Assembly (NCBI RefSeq): GCF_025150745.1 | Contig: NZ_CP102282.1 | Span: forward strand, 507,501 to 571,500 | Source: Eubacterium ventriosum | GTDB lineage: Bacteria; Bacillota; Clostridia; Lachnospirales; Lachnospiraceae | Reading direction: 5' to 3' | DNA length: 64,000 nucleotides | Made by a program: the position numbers and the translations under genes | Shown here: positions 31,637-40,419 of the stretch, in pieces | Layout: each line of letters begins with the position of its first letter | Numbering within the stretch: the first letter of the stretch is position 1 | The notes under the pieces: generated by a model | The model's database searches: none | What the model was told of the DNA's origin: nothing | The model's input: the letters and a program-made list of their open reading frames with translations, nothing else

Positions 31637-31945
31637 CTATATTTTTATGCCAATTGCTTCATTAATGTAATTAGTAATGAAATTTGGTTGACGTCCTGAA
31701 CCGTGGCGGTCAGGAATCTCTACAAGAAGAGGTTGCTTCCTGTTAAGTTTAATATCATCTACAAGTTCAGGAATTTCAAAACTTAGCTTTTCAGTTAAAA
31801 GTAAAATTCCTAAATCCTTGTCTTCAAGAATTTTTTCAACTGCCTGTTTTGCTTCGCGACGACCATGAACAACTTCACCTTCCACACCTGCAAGTCGCAT
31901 GCCGGTAAGAGTATCAATATTGTCGCTTATTAAATACATTTTCAT
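31637..31945 (-). CDS. V-type ATPase subunit F
   Basis: 102 aa from ATG 31945 (MKMYLISDNIDTLTGMRLAG), a standard F-subunit start; the longer frame overlapping subunit K is rejected. Core motifs GILLLTEKLSFEI and LVEIPDRHGSG are typical. Central-stalk regulator that binds subunit D. Confidence 0.94.
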   Translation of the reverse strand: MKMYLISDNIDTLTGMRLAGVEGEVVHGRREAKQAVEKILEDKDLGILLLTEKLSFEIPELVDDIKLNRKQPLLVEIPDRHGSGRQPNFITNYINEAIGIKI

Positions 31946-31968
31946 AATAAAATCCTGCTTAAAATAGA

Positions 31969-32391
31969 TTATGCAACGTGTGTTAAAATAAGGAATGCAA
32001 CTATGAATCCCCAAAGAGCAATACCTTCTGCAAGAGCTACGAAAATAAGTGCTTTACCGAAAACGCTTGAGTCTTCACTTAATGCACCAAGAGCAGCACT
32101 GGCAGAACTTGCAACGGCATAACCACTACCAATACATGAAAGACCTATTGCAAGACCTGCAGCAATAAGCCCTAAACCACTTGAAATTGTTGCAGTATCA
32201 GCAACAGCAGCATTAGCTGTACTTGTAAAGATAAATACAGTTCCTAAAAGGAAAACACCAAAGAATGCTACAACATTTCCAATAACTGTTCTCTTAAAAC
32301 GACCTTTAGTCTGTTCACCTACAAAATATCCGATAATAGGTAAAATAATTGTAAGTAATAAAGCAACTGTAAATAAAATACTAATAAACAT
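31969..32391 (-). CDS. V-type ATPase membrane rotor subunit K
   Basis: 140 aa with four membrane helices. The first hairpin (ISILFTVALLLTIILPIIGYF, VIGNVVAFFGVFLLGTVFIF) has no ion-binding carboxylate. The second has GLAIGLSCIGSGYAVASSASAAL and the carboxylate Glu in VALAEGIALWGFIVAFLIL. Whether the coupling ion is Na+ or H+ cannot be decided by eye. Confidence 0.95.
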   Translation of the reverse strand: MFISILFTVALLLTIILPIIGYFVGEQTKGRFKRTVIGNVVAFFGVFLLGTVFIFTSTANAAVADTATISSGLGLIAAGLAIGLSCIGSGYAVASSASAALGALSEDSSVFGKALIFVALAEGIALWGFIVAFLILTHVA

Positions 32392-32425
32392 AATAAAATC
32401 CTCCTCGTTTTTAAAAAATTAAAGT

Positions 32426-34351
32426 TTATTTTTTATATTTTTTTCTATAAGGTACAAATTCACGTCCTGATCCTTCATAGAAACGACCAAACATTTCATA
32501 ATATTCAAGACGAAGAACCTGAATTCCAACAACTAAACCTTCCATTGCCATTACGATAATATTTCCAATAATGACAACAACAATATTGGCTGAACCACCA
32601 TTCTCAGCACCTGCAAGTGTCATAACAACCTGCATCATAGCTGCATGGCTTATGGCAAAAACACCAATACGCAGGAAAGAAAGAGCGTTGGATAAATAAG
32701 TTATTAAATAGTCAAATAATTCAAAAAATGCAGTTGCGGCAAAAATGCCTTTTGAATCTTCTATTAAAGGCTGCTTCTTTGAAACAAGGTTTTTAAGTGG
32801 TTCCTCAAGGAAAATAAGAATAAGAGGAACACCAAACATTATTACCGCCAAAATAGTTCCCGGAAGTGGTTTGCCTGTCATATATAAAATAATAACGGCA
32901 ATAATACTTGCGTAAAATACAAGTCCGGTAACGGCGTTTGGTCCAAAAAGAGCCTTGCCTAAATTCTTTTGCTTAATGGCATTGGCAATATTTATAATCA
33001 TTGTAGAAATAATTACAAAAGAGCCAAATAAAAATGCTGCAACCAAAACAATATTAATACTGCCAAGGAAAGGCAAGGTAATCATTGAATTAAGAGGACT
33101 TATAAACGACTCAAATTCAAATCCAAAGAAGCTTCCGAATAAAGCACCGAAAATACAGGAAAAAACTCCTGCGGCACAAATTATTCCGGCAAGATCCATT
33201 TTTTTAGTTTTGTAAACAATAAGACCACCAATAAGTAAGCATAAGCCCTGACCTAAATCTCCAAACATAATACCAAATATGAAAGCATAGGTAATTGTAA
33301 GGAATAAAGTAGGGTCAATTTCGTTATATGCAGGTAAACCGTACATTTTAACAAATAACTCAAAAGGTCTTATAAAACGGTTATTTTTAAGCTTTGTAGG
33401 CGGTATGGATTTATGGTCGTCAACATCATCGCTAACAATACAAACAACGTTAGGATCGTCATCTGTCTCCTTAAGAAGTTTCTTGGCTTCCTTAGTAGTC
33501 ATCCAACCACATAAAACCTGAAATGTTACACCGGAATCCCTTGTTACGGCAGCTAACTTTCGAACATCAAAATTACTGAAAGCAATCTCAATTCTTCTGC
33601 AGGCTGAAACAAGTTTGTCACGGTTAGTTTCTACAACTGTGGAAATTTCAGCATTTTTGGATTTTATTTTTTCGTCTAACTCAGCTTTGTTCTTTGCAAT
33701 GTTTAAACATTCATCGTTAGGAAATCCCTTGTATTGTTTTGGAATAGGAATTTCATCAAAATGAATATTTCTAAAATCCTTTGCAACTTCATTAAATTTA
33801 TCTATTGGTGCAAAAAATACACCGTACACATATTCTGACTCCACAAGACAAGTTAAAAATATTTCATCCATGTCAGGATCTAAGTAAGATTCAAACTTAT
33901 CGAATTCCGACCTTGGAATTTTTCCGAATCTGTACTTAAAAAATTCCATGTCATAAATTCCTTTTAATGAATAATTTAACGTTTTAAAAGGAGCAAGAAC
34001 TGCATAATCCTGATTTAAGGCATCCATCTGCTTTTCAAGATTAGTTACTTCAGTACGAATATCGTCGATTTGCTCGTCAATTTTGTCGATAAATTTCTGA
34101 GCCTTGTTTACGTTAATCTTGGAAATGGTACCCTTTTCAGGATTCTTTACAAGTAACATTAATTCACGGCTTTTGGTTAACATAGCCTTAAAAGGATTCT
34201 CTTCCGTAAAAGTAGTAAACTGTTCTGCAGAACTTAGTTCTGAAAGAGCATTTTCAAGGTGAATGTCGTGTTTACTAAGATAATGATCAACAAGATAATC
34301 AATCTCAGTTTTAGGCCCTGCTAATGTTACGAAACTCATTTTTTCAATCAT
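32426..34351 (-). CDS. V-type ATPase subunit I (a-subunit)
   Basis: 641 aa. The N-terminal half is cytoplasmic with coiled coils (KFIDKIDEQIDDIRTEVTNLEKQ). The C-terminal half has about seven to eight membrane helices, including FGIMFGDLGQGL and a late helix segment YLSNALSFLRIGVFAISHAAMM carrying the essential Arg. It forms the ion half-channels against the K ring. Overlaps the end of subunit C by one base. Confidence 0.95.
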   Translation of the reverse strand: MIEKMSFVTLAGPKTEIDYLVDHYLSKHDIHLENALSELSSAEQFTTFTEENPFKAMLTKSRELMLLVKNPEKGTISKINVNKAQKFIDKIDEQIDDIRTEVTNLEKQMDALNQDYAVLAPFKTLNYSLKGIYDMEFFKYRFGKIPRSEFDKFESYLDPDMDEIFLTCLVESEYVYGVFFAPIDKFNEVAKDFRNIHFDEIPIPKQYKGFPNDECLNIAKNKAELDEKIKSKNAEISTVVETNRDKLVSACRRIEIAFSNFDVRKLAAVTRDSGVTFQVLCGWMTTKEAKKLLKETDDDPNVVCIVSDDVDDHKSIPPTKLKNNRFIRPFELFVKMYGLPAYNEIDPTLFLTITYAFIFGIMFGDLGQGLCLLIGGLIVYKTKKMDLAGIICAAGVFSCIFGALFGSFFGFEFESFISPLNSMITLPFLGSINIVLVAAFLFGSFVIISTMIINIANAIKQKNLGKALFGPNAVTGLVFYASIIAVIILYMTGKPLPGTILAVIMFGVPLILIFLEEPLKNLVSKKQPLIEDSKGIFAATAFFELFDYLITYLSNALSFLRIGVFAISHAAMMQVVMTLAGAENGGSANIVVVIIGNIIVMAMEGLVVGIQVLRLEYYEMFGRFYEGSGREFVPYRKKYKK

Positions 34352-35406
34352 TACAGAACACCTCTCTTTTGATTAATATATTGGGAGATGGCTTCCGGTT
34401 TGTATCCGTATCGAATACATTCAAGTGCTGTTACAACGCGGGCAACTTCCATATTTTTCAAATGGAAGTAGGCATTAATAGCAGCCAGTGAATATGGAGC
34501 ATCTTTAAAATCCTTCATATTAATAGCATCTAAAATATCACTAAATTGAGCCTCCATATTCTTGGTAGAATCGAAACCATAAGTCTTGCCATAATAGCTG
34601 TTGCTTATTATTTCATATAGGACTGTGTTGTTTTCGGCTTCAACCATGCGCTTAATTTCGTTTTTGTCCAGATAATAATTAACAGGAATAAGAAATGAAT
34701 AAATCTGTGCATCAGATAAAACATAATAATTCTTGCATCGATAAATCCATAACATATTAAGCAAATCAATGTGAGGTCCAAAAGACTTCTTAAAATACGG
34801 TCGTTCTCCTTTTGGAACAAAATAATCCGGATGATTCCAAATATATGAAAAGAAGAACAAATCCAGGTTCATTTCAAAATCAAATAAAACGGGATTGTCT
34901 AATTTAAGAACTTCTCTTAAAGGTTTCTCGTATAAAGTACCTGAAAGATTGTCAACGAACTCTTCAATGGTATTAGACAATACCAGCTTATCAATATTAA
35001 TCTTCGTGTGTCGCTTAAAGTGCTTGTCAGTTAAAACAGGATTAGCATTAGAACGGCTATCCATAATATTTCTCATACATGCTTTCAAAATAGAAATCTC
35101 ATATTTCATAAAGTAGTATTCCAAATATTTCTTCTGACTATTTCCTGCAAAATGATATATCTTAGAAAAATCACTATAAGTTGAGAATGTCATTCTGCTT
35201 TCAACTTCACCACGGTGTGCAAGTGCCGGGTCCATACTGGCAAGTACTTCTCCGTATGCAGGAGTGGTCTGTAGAAAACTAATTAATTCTGCAACAGTTG
35301 TAAAGTGAGTGATTTCTTCATATTGCTCAGGAGAAAGTAATTTATTCTTCATGGCTCTAATTTTTGTAGTCATGCCACTGTAAGCAACCAGATTGCCTTT
35401 CAGCAT
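34351..35406 (-). CDS. V-type ATPase subunit C
   Basis: 351 aa helical protein of the V-ATPase C/A-ATPase AhaC (yeast d-like) family. It begins LVAYSGMTTKIRAMKNKLLSPEQYEEI and has EVESRMTFSTYSDFSKIY. It links the central stalk to the K ring. ATG 35406 follows GGAGTG and lies 4 nt after the preceding small subunit. Confidence 0.9.
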   Translation of the reverse strand: MLKGNLVAYSGMTTKIRAMKNKLLSPEQYEEITHFTTVAELISFLQTTPAYGEVLASMDPALAHRGEVESRMTFSTYSDFSKIYHFAGNSQKKYLEYYFMKYEISILKACMRNIMDSRSNANPVLTDKHFKRHTKINIDKLVLSNTIEEFVDNLSGTLYEKPLREVLKLDNPVLFDFEMNLDLFFFSYIWNHPDYFVPKGERPYFKKSFGPHIDLLNMLWIYRCKNYYVLSDAQIYSFLIPVNYYLDKNEIKRMVEAENNTVLYEIISNSYYGKTYGFDSTKNMEAQFSDILDAINMKDFKDAPYSLAAINAYFHLKNMEVARVVTALECIRYGYKPEAISQYINQKRGVL

Positions 35407-35410
35407 AAAA

Positions 35411-35734
35411 TCACTCCTTTATTATTTCATTAAATATATCATTTACCCATTTAGCAGAGTTTTCATTATAAATACGGTTAAGCTTTTCAATGTCATTATC
35501 ACAGTCTATACGGCATTGTTTTAAAGCATTCTCGTTTTCGGCATCTAATGCTAATTGGAATTGACTTACTTCGTAATCGTTCTTTTTCTGAAGATCTTCA
35601 TCAAAAGCTCTCTTTTGTTGTTTAATCATCTCGGCATACTGAGCTTTCTCATCCTGAGTCTTTTGTAAAATCTTAGCAGAAGCAGAATCAATTTCGGCTA
35701 GTTGCTTAATAATGCTGTTAATGTCCTGACTCAT
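35411..35734 (-). CDS. V-type ATPase G/H-like peripheral-stalk subunit
   Basis: 107 aa, charged and almost wholly coiled coil (QKTQDEKAQYAEMIKQQKRAFDEDLQKK). It is the first gene of the operon, where the G/H stalk subunit usually sits, and would pair with subunit E. Sequence similarity in this family is weak, so the call rests on position, length and helical character. ATG 35734 follows AGGAGG. Confidence 0.75.
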   Translation of the reverse strand: MSQDINSIIKQLAEIDSASAKILQKTQDEKAQYAEMIKQQKRAFDEDLQKKNDYEVSQFQLALDAENENALKQCRIDCDNDIEKLNRIYNENSAKWVNDIFNEIIKE

Positions 35735-36056
35735 ACAAACCTCCTTGTTATTATTATATTATTACAGTGTAAAAAGGTATTATTCCATCTGTGCCAGAAC
35801 AATGGGGATAACGACCTTGGAACACACATATTTTAAAAAGCAAAAAATCCCCGATAAAAAATATCGAGGAACAAAAGAAAAACGAATCTTTGAGGAACTT
35901 ATAAGAACCTCAAAATACTTATGAATTCACTTTAGCACTTTTGAGAAAAATTGCAACAAAAACTTGAAAAAAACTCCATTAAAAAGTAAAATTTTAAATG
36001 ATTTAAAAAAAGCCAGAACAAACAAAAAATTACCATTAAAAAAGGAGACGCAAATA

Positions 36057-36695
36057 ATGAGATTACGAAATGTGCCGGGCTCAAGAGAAGCCATTGCAGA
36101 TAGCCCGTTAGCAATAAACGAACCAAAGGAATTAAAGGGAAAATGGAACGAAGAATTTGGAAACAACAACCCTATTAGAATTGAAATCGGAATGGGAAAA
36201 GGCAAGTTTATAACACAGCTTGCAATGGAAAATCCTGATATCAACTATGTAGGAATAGAAAAATATTCAAGTGTACTGATCAGAGCTATTGAAAAGTGTG
36301 AAGACATAGAAATAAAAAACTTACGTTTCATTAGAATGGAAGCAGAATACATTCAGGATGTTTTTGAAAAAGACGAAGTAGACAGAATATACTTAAACTT
36401 CTCCGATCCATGGCCTAAGGACAGACATGCCAAGAGAAGACTTACATCAAAGCAGTTCTTTGAAAGATATGATGGCATACTAAAGAAAGATGGAATTGTA
36501 GAATTTAAAACAGACAATGACCTTCTATTCCAGTTCTCATTAGAACAGGTGCCGGAAGCAGGCTGGAACTTAGATAAATTCACTTGGGATCTTCACAATG
36601 ATGAAGAAATGGTAAAAGGAAATGTAATGACAGAATATGAAAGTAAATTCTCAGCAATGGGAAATCCAATTCATAAGCTGATAGCATCAAGATAA
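36057..36695 (+). CDS. trmB: tRNA (guanine-N7)-methyltransferase TrmB
   Basis: 212 aa from ATG 36057 (MRLRNVPGSREAI), which follows AAAGGAG; the upstream in-frame extension to 35964 is Lys-rich and unsupported. The SAM motif is IEIGMGKGKFITQLA and the catalytic motif is YLNFSDPWPKDRHAKRRLT. It makes m7G46 in tRNA. A gene-free 320-nt spacer separates it from the divergent V-ATPase operon. Confidence 0.96.
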   Translation: MRLRNVPGSREAIADSPLAINEPKELKGKWNEEFGNNNPIRIEIGMGKGKFITQLAMENPDINYVGIEKYSSVLIRAIEKCEDIEIKNLRFIRMEAEYIQDVFEKDEVDRIYLNFSDPWPKDRHAKRRLTSKQFFERYDGILKKDGIVEFKTDNDLLFQFSLEQVPEAGWNLDKFTWDLHNDEEMVKGNVMTEYESKFSAMGNPIHKLIASR

Positions 36696-36698
36696 AAT

Positions 36699-36732
36699 GA
36701 AAGATACCCTGCCAAAACAGGGTATCTTTATA
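36699..36732. terminator. Bidirectional terminator trmB / transporter
   Basis: A 12-bp stem (AAAGATACCCTG with CAGGGTATCTTT) and a CCAAAA loop lie between converging genes. Confidence 0.92.
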
Positions 36733-36740
36733 AGATATAA

Positions 36741-37988
36741 TTATTTACTTTCTTCTTTTTCTTTCATTTCTTCCTTTGCCTCACGAACTTTTTCATTCTT
36801 TACAATAGGCATGTCAATATTCTTAGCTTCCAGTCGTTCGTTAACCCAATCTTCAAGCAAACCTGCAATAACGGCTACGCATGGAACACCAAGAAGCATT
36901 CCCGGTATGCCGGCAATCCAGCCACCAAGTGTAATGGCAAAGATAATCCACAAAGGTCGGAGCCCTGTAGAGTTGCCTAGAATCTTAGGTCCGATAAGGT
37001 TACCGTCAAGCTGTTGAATGATAATAATCAAAATAGCAAAAATAAGAGCGCTGTTCAAAGAATAAATGCACAAAAGCAAAATACTTGGAATACCGCCAAG
37101 GAACGGACCGAAGTAAGGAATCATATTAGTAATTCCCACAACAATTCCAACCAGCAAAGCACAGTTAGAAAATCCAGGAACGCCAAAGAGGCTAATAATC
37201 ATCATACTTACAAAAGTCAGCGCACCAATAATCAAAGAGTCAATCATCTTTCCGTCAAAGAAATTACTGAAAATATGAATTGAACGCTTGATAACAGCGC
37301 AAATTTTGTCAGCACGTTCTTCGTCAAAAATAGCATAAATAGTACGTTTAATTCCACGAGACTGCATTTTCTTATCAATCAAAAGATAAATAGAAACGAT
37401 AATGGCAACGATGAAATTAAAAACAAACTTAATAATACTAACACCGGTTACAACAATAGTAGTAGTTAATTTTGAAATAAACCCACCTAAAAATTCCTGA
37501 ATGGTAGAATCGGCATTACTAATAGATTTAATCAGATAATCCAACTGAAGTTCAGGATGTTTAGCTGCAATAGTATTAATATAACTAATAAGGGCATCTC
37601 CCCATTCAGGAAGCTTGTCCAGCAACTGAGTCAGGCTATCGATAATTTCGGGAACAATATAAATAATACCCACAACCAAAAAAACAATAACCAAAACATA
37701 AGAAAAAGTAATGGCAAGCAAATGAGCCAAAACATTATTCTTCACATAAAGCCACTTTTCGAAAACGGTATGATGTAGCCAACTAACCAAAGGGTTAATA
37801 AGAAAGGCAATCAAAATACCAATCAAAAAAGGTGACATAGTAGCAAGCAGATTATTAATAACTGAGAGAGTAGAGTCCCAGAAAAAAACTGCTCTGGCAA
37901 TAATACAAATAACAAGTACAGTCAAAATAGTATAAATAGAAATAGTAAAATACCTGCTATCTGCTTTAAACTGATTCTTCTTCTGCAT
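36741..37988 (-). CDS. AI-2E family transporter (PerM/TqsA-like membrane protein)
   Basis: 415 aa with about eight membrane helices. Family features are LLATMSPFLIGILIAFLINPLV near the N-terminus, the long soluble segment, and IPYFGPFLGGIPSILL and PKILGNSTGLRPLWIIFAITLGGWIAGIPGMLLGVP near the C-terminus. The charged tail is KEEMKEKEESK. Substrates are unproven for most members. The AI-2 link is from one E. coli protein, so no specific role is assigned. Confidence 0.9.
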   Translation of the reverse strand: MQKKNQFKADSRYFTISIYTILTVLVICIIARAVFFWDSTLSVINNLLATMSPFLIGILIAFLINPLVSWLHHTVFEKWLYVKNNVLAHLLAITFSYVLVIVFLVVGIIYIVPEIIDSLTQLLDKLPEWGDALISYINTIAAKHPELQLDYLIKSISNADSTIQEFLGGFISKLTTTIVVTGVSIIKFVFNFIVAIIVSIYLLIDKKMQSRGIKRTIYAIFDEERADKICAVIKRSIHIFSNFFDGKMIDSLIIGALTFVSMMIISLFGVPGFSNCALLVGIVVGITNMIPYFGPFLGGIPSILLLCIYSLNSALIFAILIIIIQQLDGNLIGPKILGNSTGLRPLWIIFAITLGGWIAGIPGMLLGVPCVAVIAGLLEDWVNERLEAKNIDMPIVKNEKVREAKEEMKEKEESK

Positions 37989-38237
37989 AAATAAGAACCC
38001 CCTAAAATAAAAGTCATAAAGATAGTATAATTATAAAACAAAGTATAAACAAGGGTAAATATGCAAATAATAAAAATAAAAAAATCAAAACTGAAAAAAG
38101 CGTATTATAATAAGAAAAGAGTCATAATAAAAGCAAAAAAGATAAAATAAAAAACGTCGGGAACCCTTATAAAATGGGGGAAAAATACCATACAAAAATA
38201 AATATTACAAAAAATTAAAAAAAAATTAAAAAAGTGG

Positions 38238-38266
38238 TTGCATTTTTCTACAAGTAGTACTATAAT
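38238..38266 (+). promoter_or_regulatory. Promoter of tRNA-Lys
   Basis: TTGCAT -35 (38238-38243) and TATAAT -10 (38261-38266) with 17-nt spacing, 37 nt before the mature tRNA 5' end. The 250 nt before it is A/T-rich without a gene. Confidence 0.88.
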
Positions 38267-38303
38267 AACCCTTGTCGCTGACGAAGAGACAAAAACAAAA
38301 CAA

Positions 38304-38376
38304 GCGCCTCTAGCTCATTTGGTAGAGCACCTGACTCTTAATCAGGGTGTGCAGGGTTCGAGCCCCTGGAGGCGCA
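38304..38376 (+). tRNA. tRNA-Lys (anticodon CTT)
   Basis: 73 nt cloverleaf: acceptor GCGCCTC/GAGGCGC, anticodon arm CCTGA-CTCTTAA-TCAGG with CTT reading AAG, T arm CAGGG-TTCGAGC-CCCTG. It sits directly before the accessory island, yet I see no second copy of its 3' end. It is probably not the attachment site itself. Confidence 0.96.
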
Positions 38377-38449
38377 CTTGCGGGTACCGTTTCGGACATT
38401 AAATTGCCTGGGGTGGTACTTTTCTTTGTGCGTAAGCAATGAGTCACAT

Positions 38450-38513
38450 AAAAAAAGAGAGAATGTTCAGAGAGAAATGTTTACATTTCGAAAAGAACAT
38501 TCTCTCTTTTTTT
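38450..38513 (+). terminator. Strong terminator after tRNA-Lys
   Basis: A perfect 19-bp stem (38450-38468 with 38495-38513), A7/T7 at its ends, and a 26-nt loop. The island border repeat starts inside the loop at 38485, so only the 3' arm recurs at 58.2 kb. Confidence 0.9.
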
Positions 38514-38571
38514 AATGCGGCGAATGCCGCATCAGCGAGATGAAACGAAGTGCAATCGAGCTGTGCACTGC
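38485..38571 (+). repeat. Left copy of the 87-bp island-border direct repeat
   Basis: 87 bp that match 58200-58286 with five substitutions, all transitions in its right half. It begins ATTTCGAAAAGAACATTC, includes TGCGGCGAATGCCGCATCA (a small inverted repeat) and ends GAGCTGTGCACTGC. It could be an attachment repeat or two copies of a dispersed genomic repeat. Confidence 0.85.
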
Positions 38572-38800
38572 CTTATTTAAAGGCACATTCCGCAAAATCA
38601 CTTATAAAACCAGAAACTTATCTGAAACATAAAAGTAACTTGTTTTCCCCTGAAAAATACAATCTTAAAATAACTACCAATCTACATATTTAAGTTTTAA
38701 AATCATTATTAAAAAATTAATGTGACAACAACATCAACATTAAAAAACATCAATAAAAATTAGACTAAATTAGAAGGAAAAAGGTTCGAAAAAATCGACG

Positions 38801-38856
38801 TTATGTAAACCTTTCCCACAAATCTTCCCACAACTTGTGGGAAGGATGTTATTTTC
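38801..38856 (+). repeat. Element left-end unit, copy 1
   Basis: Starts TTATGTAAACC, followed by CCCACAAATC and an inverted repeat of two 10-nt arms (38824-38844, CTTCCCACAA and TTGTGGGAAG) around one base. A near-identical unit occurs at 40298-40354, in the same position downstream of the second integrase. It is likely part of an attachment or integrase-binding region. Confidence 0.75.
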
Positions 38857-38917
38857 GATTATATTTTCTTATATCTATTCATAAATTATTTTGTAAAAAA
38901 TCTTATCTCATCTTATC

Positions 38918-39640
38918 CTATCCTATCTTATCAGAAATAGCATTCTCAAATATATTGACAGCTTTCTTTCTGGATTTTTCAGTAACATGAGAATAAGTAT
39001 TCAGAGTAATCTTTATATCTGAATGTCCAAGTAGTGACTGTACATCTTTAATGTTAGCACCATTTAATACTAATGTAGAAGCGTAAGTATGTCTTAAACA
39101 GTGAAAATGAAAGTGACTGATTTCAGGCAAATTCTTCTGAACTACTTTGTTACACCATTTGAGAGTTTGAGTTGTAAGTAATTCTCCATCAGGCTTTGTA
39201 CATACAAAAGTTAAAGGAGATAGTGAAACGTTGGAATCAATATCATCCACATGAATTCCATGACAAAAACGTGTGGAATTCTTAATATAAGATTCGTTAT
39301 AGTCCGTATAAATCTGACAATGTGATTTACCTCTTATTTCGGTTGTATGATAAAACTGATTCTGATACAAATCGCCATAGATTTTTTTGTTTCGTTGTTG
39401 CTCGTGTTTTGCAATTGATAAAATATGGGCAAGACTATCTCCAAAATCTATAGCTCGTGGCTTGCCATTTTTAGGAACTTTCAGCTCCCAAGTTTTCAAA
39501 TCCTTGTCATAATACATCGAACGTCTAACATATAAAACCTGATTTTCAAAATCAATATCATCCCAAGTTAGTCCACATACTTCTCCGGCTCTCATACCTG
39601 TATGGTAAGCAATTTGAATTGGTAATGCCAAATAACAATA
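38918..39640 (-). pseudogene. Tyrosine integrase, C-terminal fragment
   Basis: Encodes only the catalytic domain: HTGMRAGEVCGL (Arg), KVPKNGKPRA (Lys), HCLRHTYAS (His-x-x-Arg), LGHSDI, and LNTYSHV with the nucleophilic Tyr. It is highly similar to the second integrase at 40.4-41.8 kb but loses homology at about 39,640, where it is fused to unrelated DNA, so the N-terminal DNA-binding half is deleted. The open frame continues to 39733 without meaning. The stop falls in a CTTATC-type tandem repeat (38900-38935). Confidence 0.88.
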
Positions 39641-39819
39641 AATATGTTGCAAAGGCCTGTGCAATAATATATAGTATGAGTGAAGAAATAAAGTCAGCAA
39701 ATGAGATGAAGAAAATACTATTAGATGCAGCATCTAAAAATAAATGCCTAAAAGGGAAAATAAAAGATAATAATCAGCTAAATATTTTGAACATAATCCC
39801 AAAATTGAAGGAGGAGTAA
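39625..39819 (+). pseudogene. Probable C-terminal remnant of an S8 (subtilisin-like) protease
   Basis: 64 codons starting at the integrase deletion junction. The segment NNKYVAKACAIIYSMSEEIKS followed by EMKKILLDAASK resembles the helix and tail that follow the catalytic GTS motif of subtilases (compare VAALLL..., VKKILLDTA patterns). The catalytic residues themselves are absent. It occupies the same place before the right-end repeat as the intact S8 gene in the second element. Identification is by pattern only. Confidence 0.4.
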
Positions 39820-39823
39820 AATA

Positions 39824-40009
39824 ATGAAAGTTGAAAAGAAAAAAATCGTTATCCTTTTGATAATGATAATATCAATTTTAATTTGTTTGTTTAATTTTAT
39901 GAGTATTATAATGGATGATTTCTTTTGGAAAACACAATATACAGTAATTATGTTTTTTATTGATACAATATTAATTCTATTATTAATATTTTCTAGAAAA
40001 AGAAGTTAG
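39824..40009 (+). CDS. Small membrane protein
   Basis: 61 aa with two hydrophobic helices (IVILLIMIISILICLFNFM and YTVIMFFIDTILILLLIF) and a basic C-terminus RKRS. ATG 39824 follows GGAGGAG, and the gene starts 4 nt after the protease remnant, so it was probably part of the same cassette. No family recognised. Confidence 0.6.
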   Translation: MKVEKKKIVILLIMIISILICLFNFMSIIMDDFFWKTQYTVIMFFIDTILILLLIFSRKRS

Positions 40010-40161
40010 AATTGATGAATGATATTAATAAAATGTTGTAGGATAGGAATTGTAATAGTACTAATTTCATCATTCTTTGCATAGAAGATAGCTATTATTT
40101 GGAATAAAAAGAGAAAAATAGATAACTAATTATTATTACAAATAAATGTATTAATTAAGTA

Positions 40162-40277
40162 TAAAACCTAAAATCCTTCCCACAAACACTTGAACTTTTT
40201 ACATTTTATTATAAAATACCATAATGTTTTATATTGCCCGCAATGCCCGATAAACAAAGGAATTGCGGGCATTTTTA
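40162..40277 (+). repeat. Element right-end unit, copy 1, with terminator
   Basis: Begins AAACCTAAAATCCTTCCCACAA at 40165 (written here as the shared block) and ends with a terminator hairpin GCCCGCAAT/ATTGCGGGC (40237-40245 with 40262-40270) plus ATTTTTA. The same arrangement recurs at 47517-47635. It closes element 1. Confidence 0.78.
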
Positions 40278-40297
40278 TAACACAAAAAAATGCATAA

Positions 40298-40354
40298 TTA
40301 TGTAAACCTTACCACAAATCTTCCCACAAGTTGTGGGAAGACTGCTATTTTTCA
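40298..40354 (+). repeat. Element left-end unit, copy 2
   Basis: Matches 38801-38856: TTATGTAAACC, CCACAAATC, then the CTTCCCACAA/TTGTGGGAAG inverted repeat at 40320-40340. The centre base differs (G instead of C). It lies downstream of the second integrase gene. Confidence 0.75.
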
Positions 40355-40419
40355 TCTTATAATTTTATATTAATTTATAACCTATTTTATAATTTTTGAA
40401 TTTATTCCATATCAAAGAA

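Noticed and set aside
38304-38376. tRNA-Lys as the integrase attachment site
   Set aside because: No duplicated tRNA 3' end found at any element or island border; the repeats lie further downstream.
38397-38425. GGGTGGTAC downstream of tRNA-Lys resembling the T-box core
   Set aside because: No specifier loop, no downstream synthetase or amino-acid gene, and it lies between a tRNA and its terminator.
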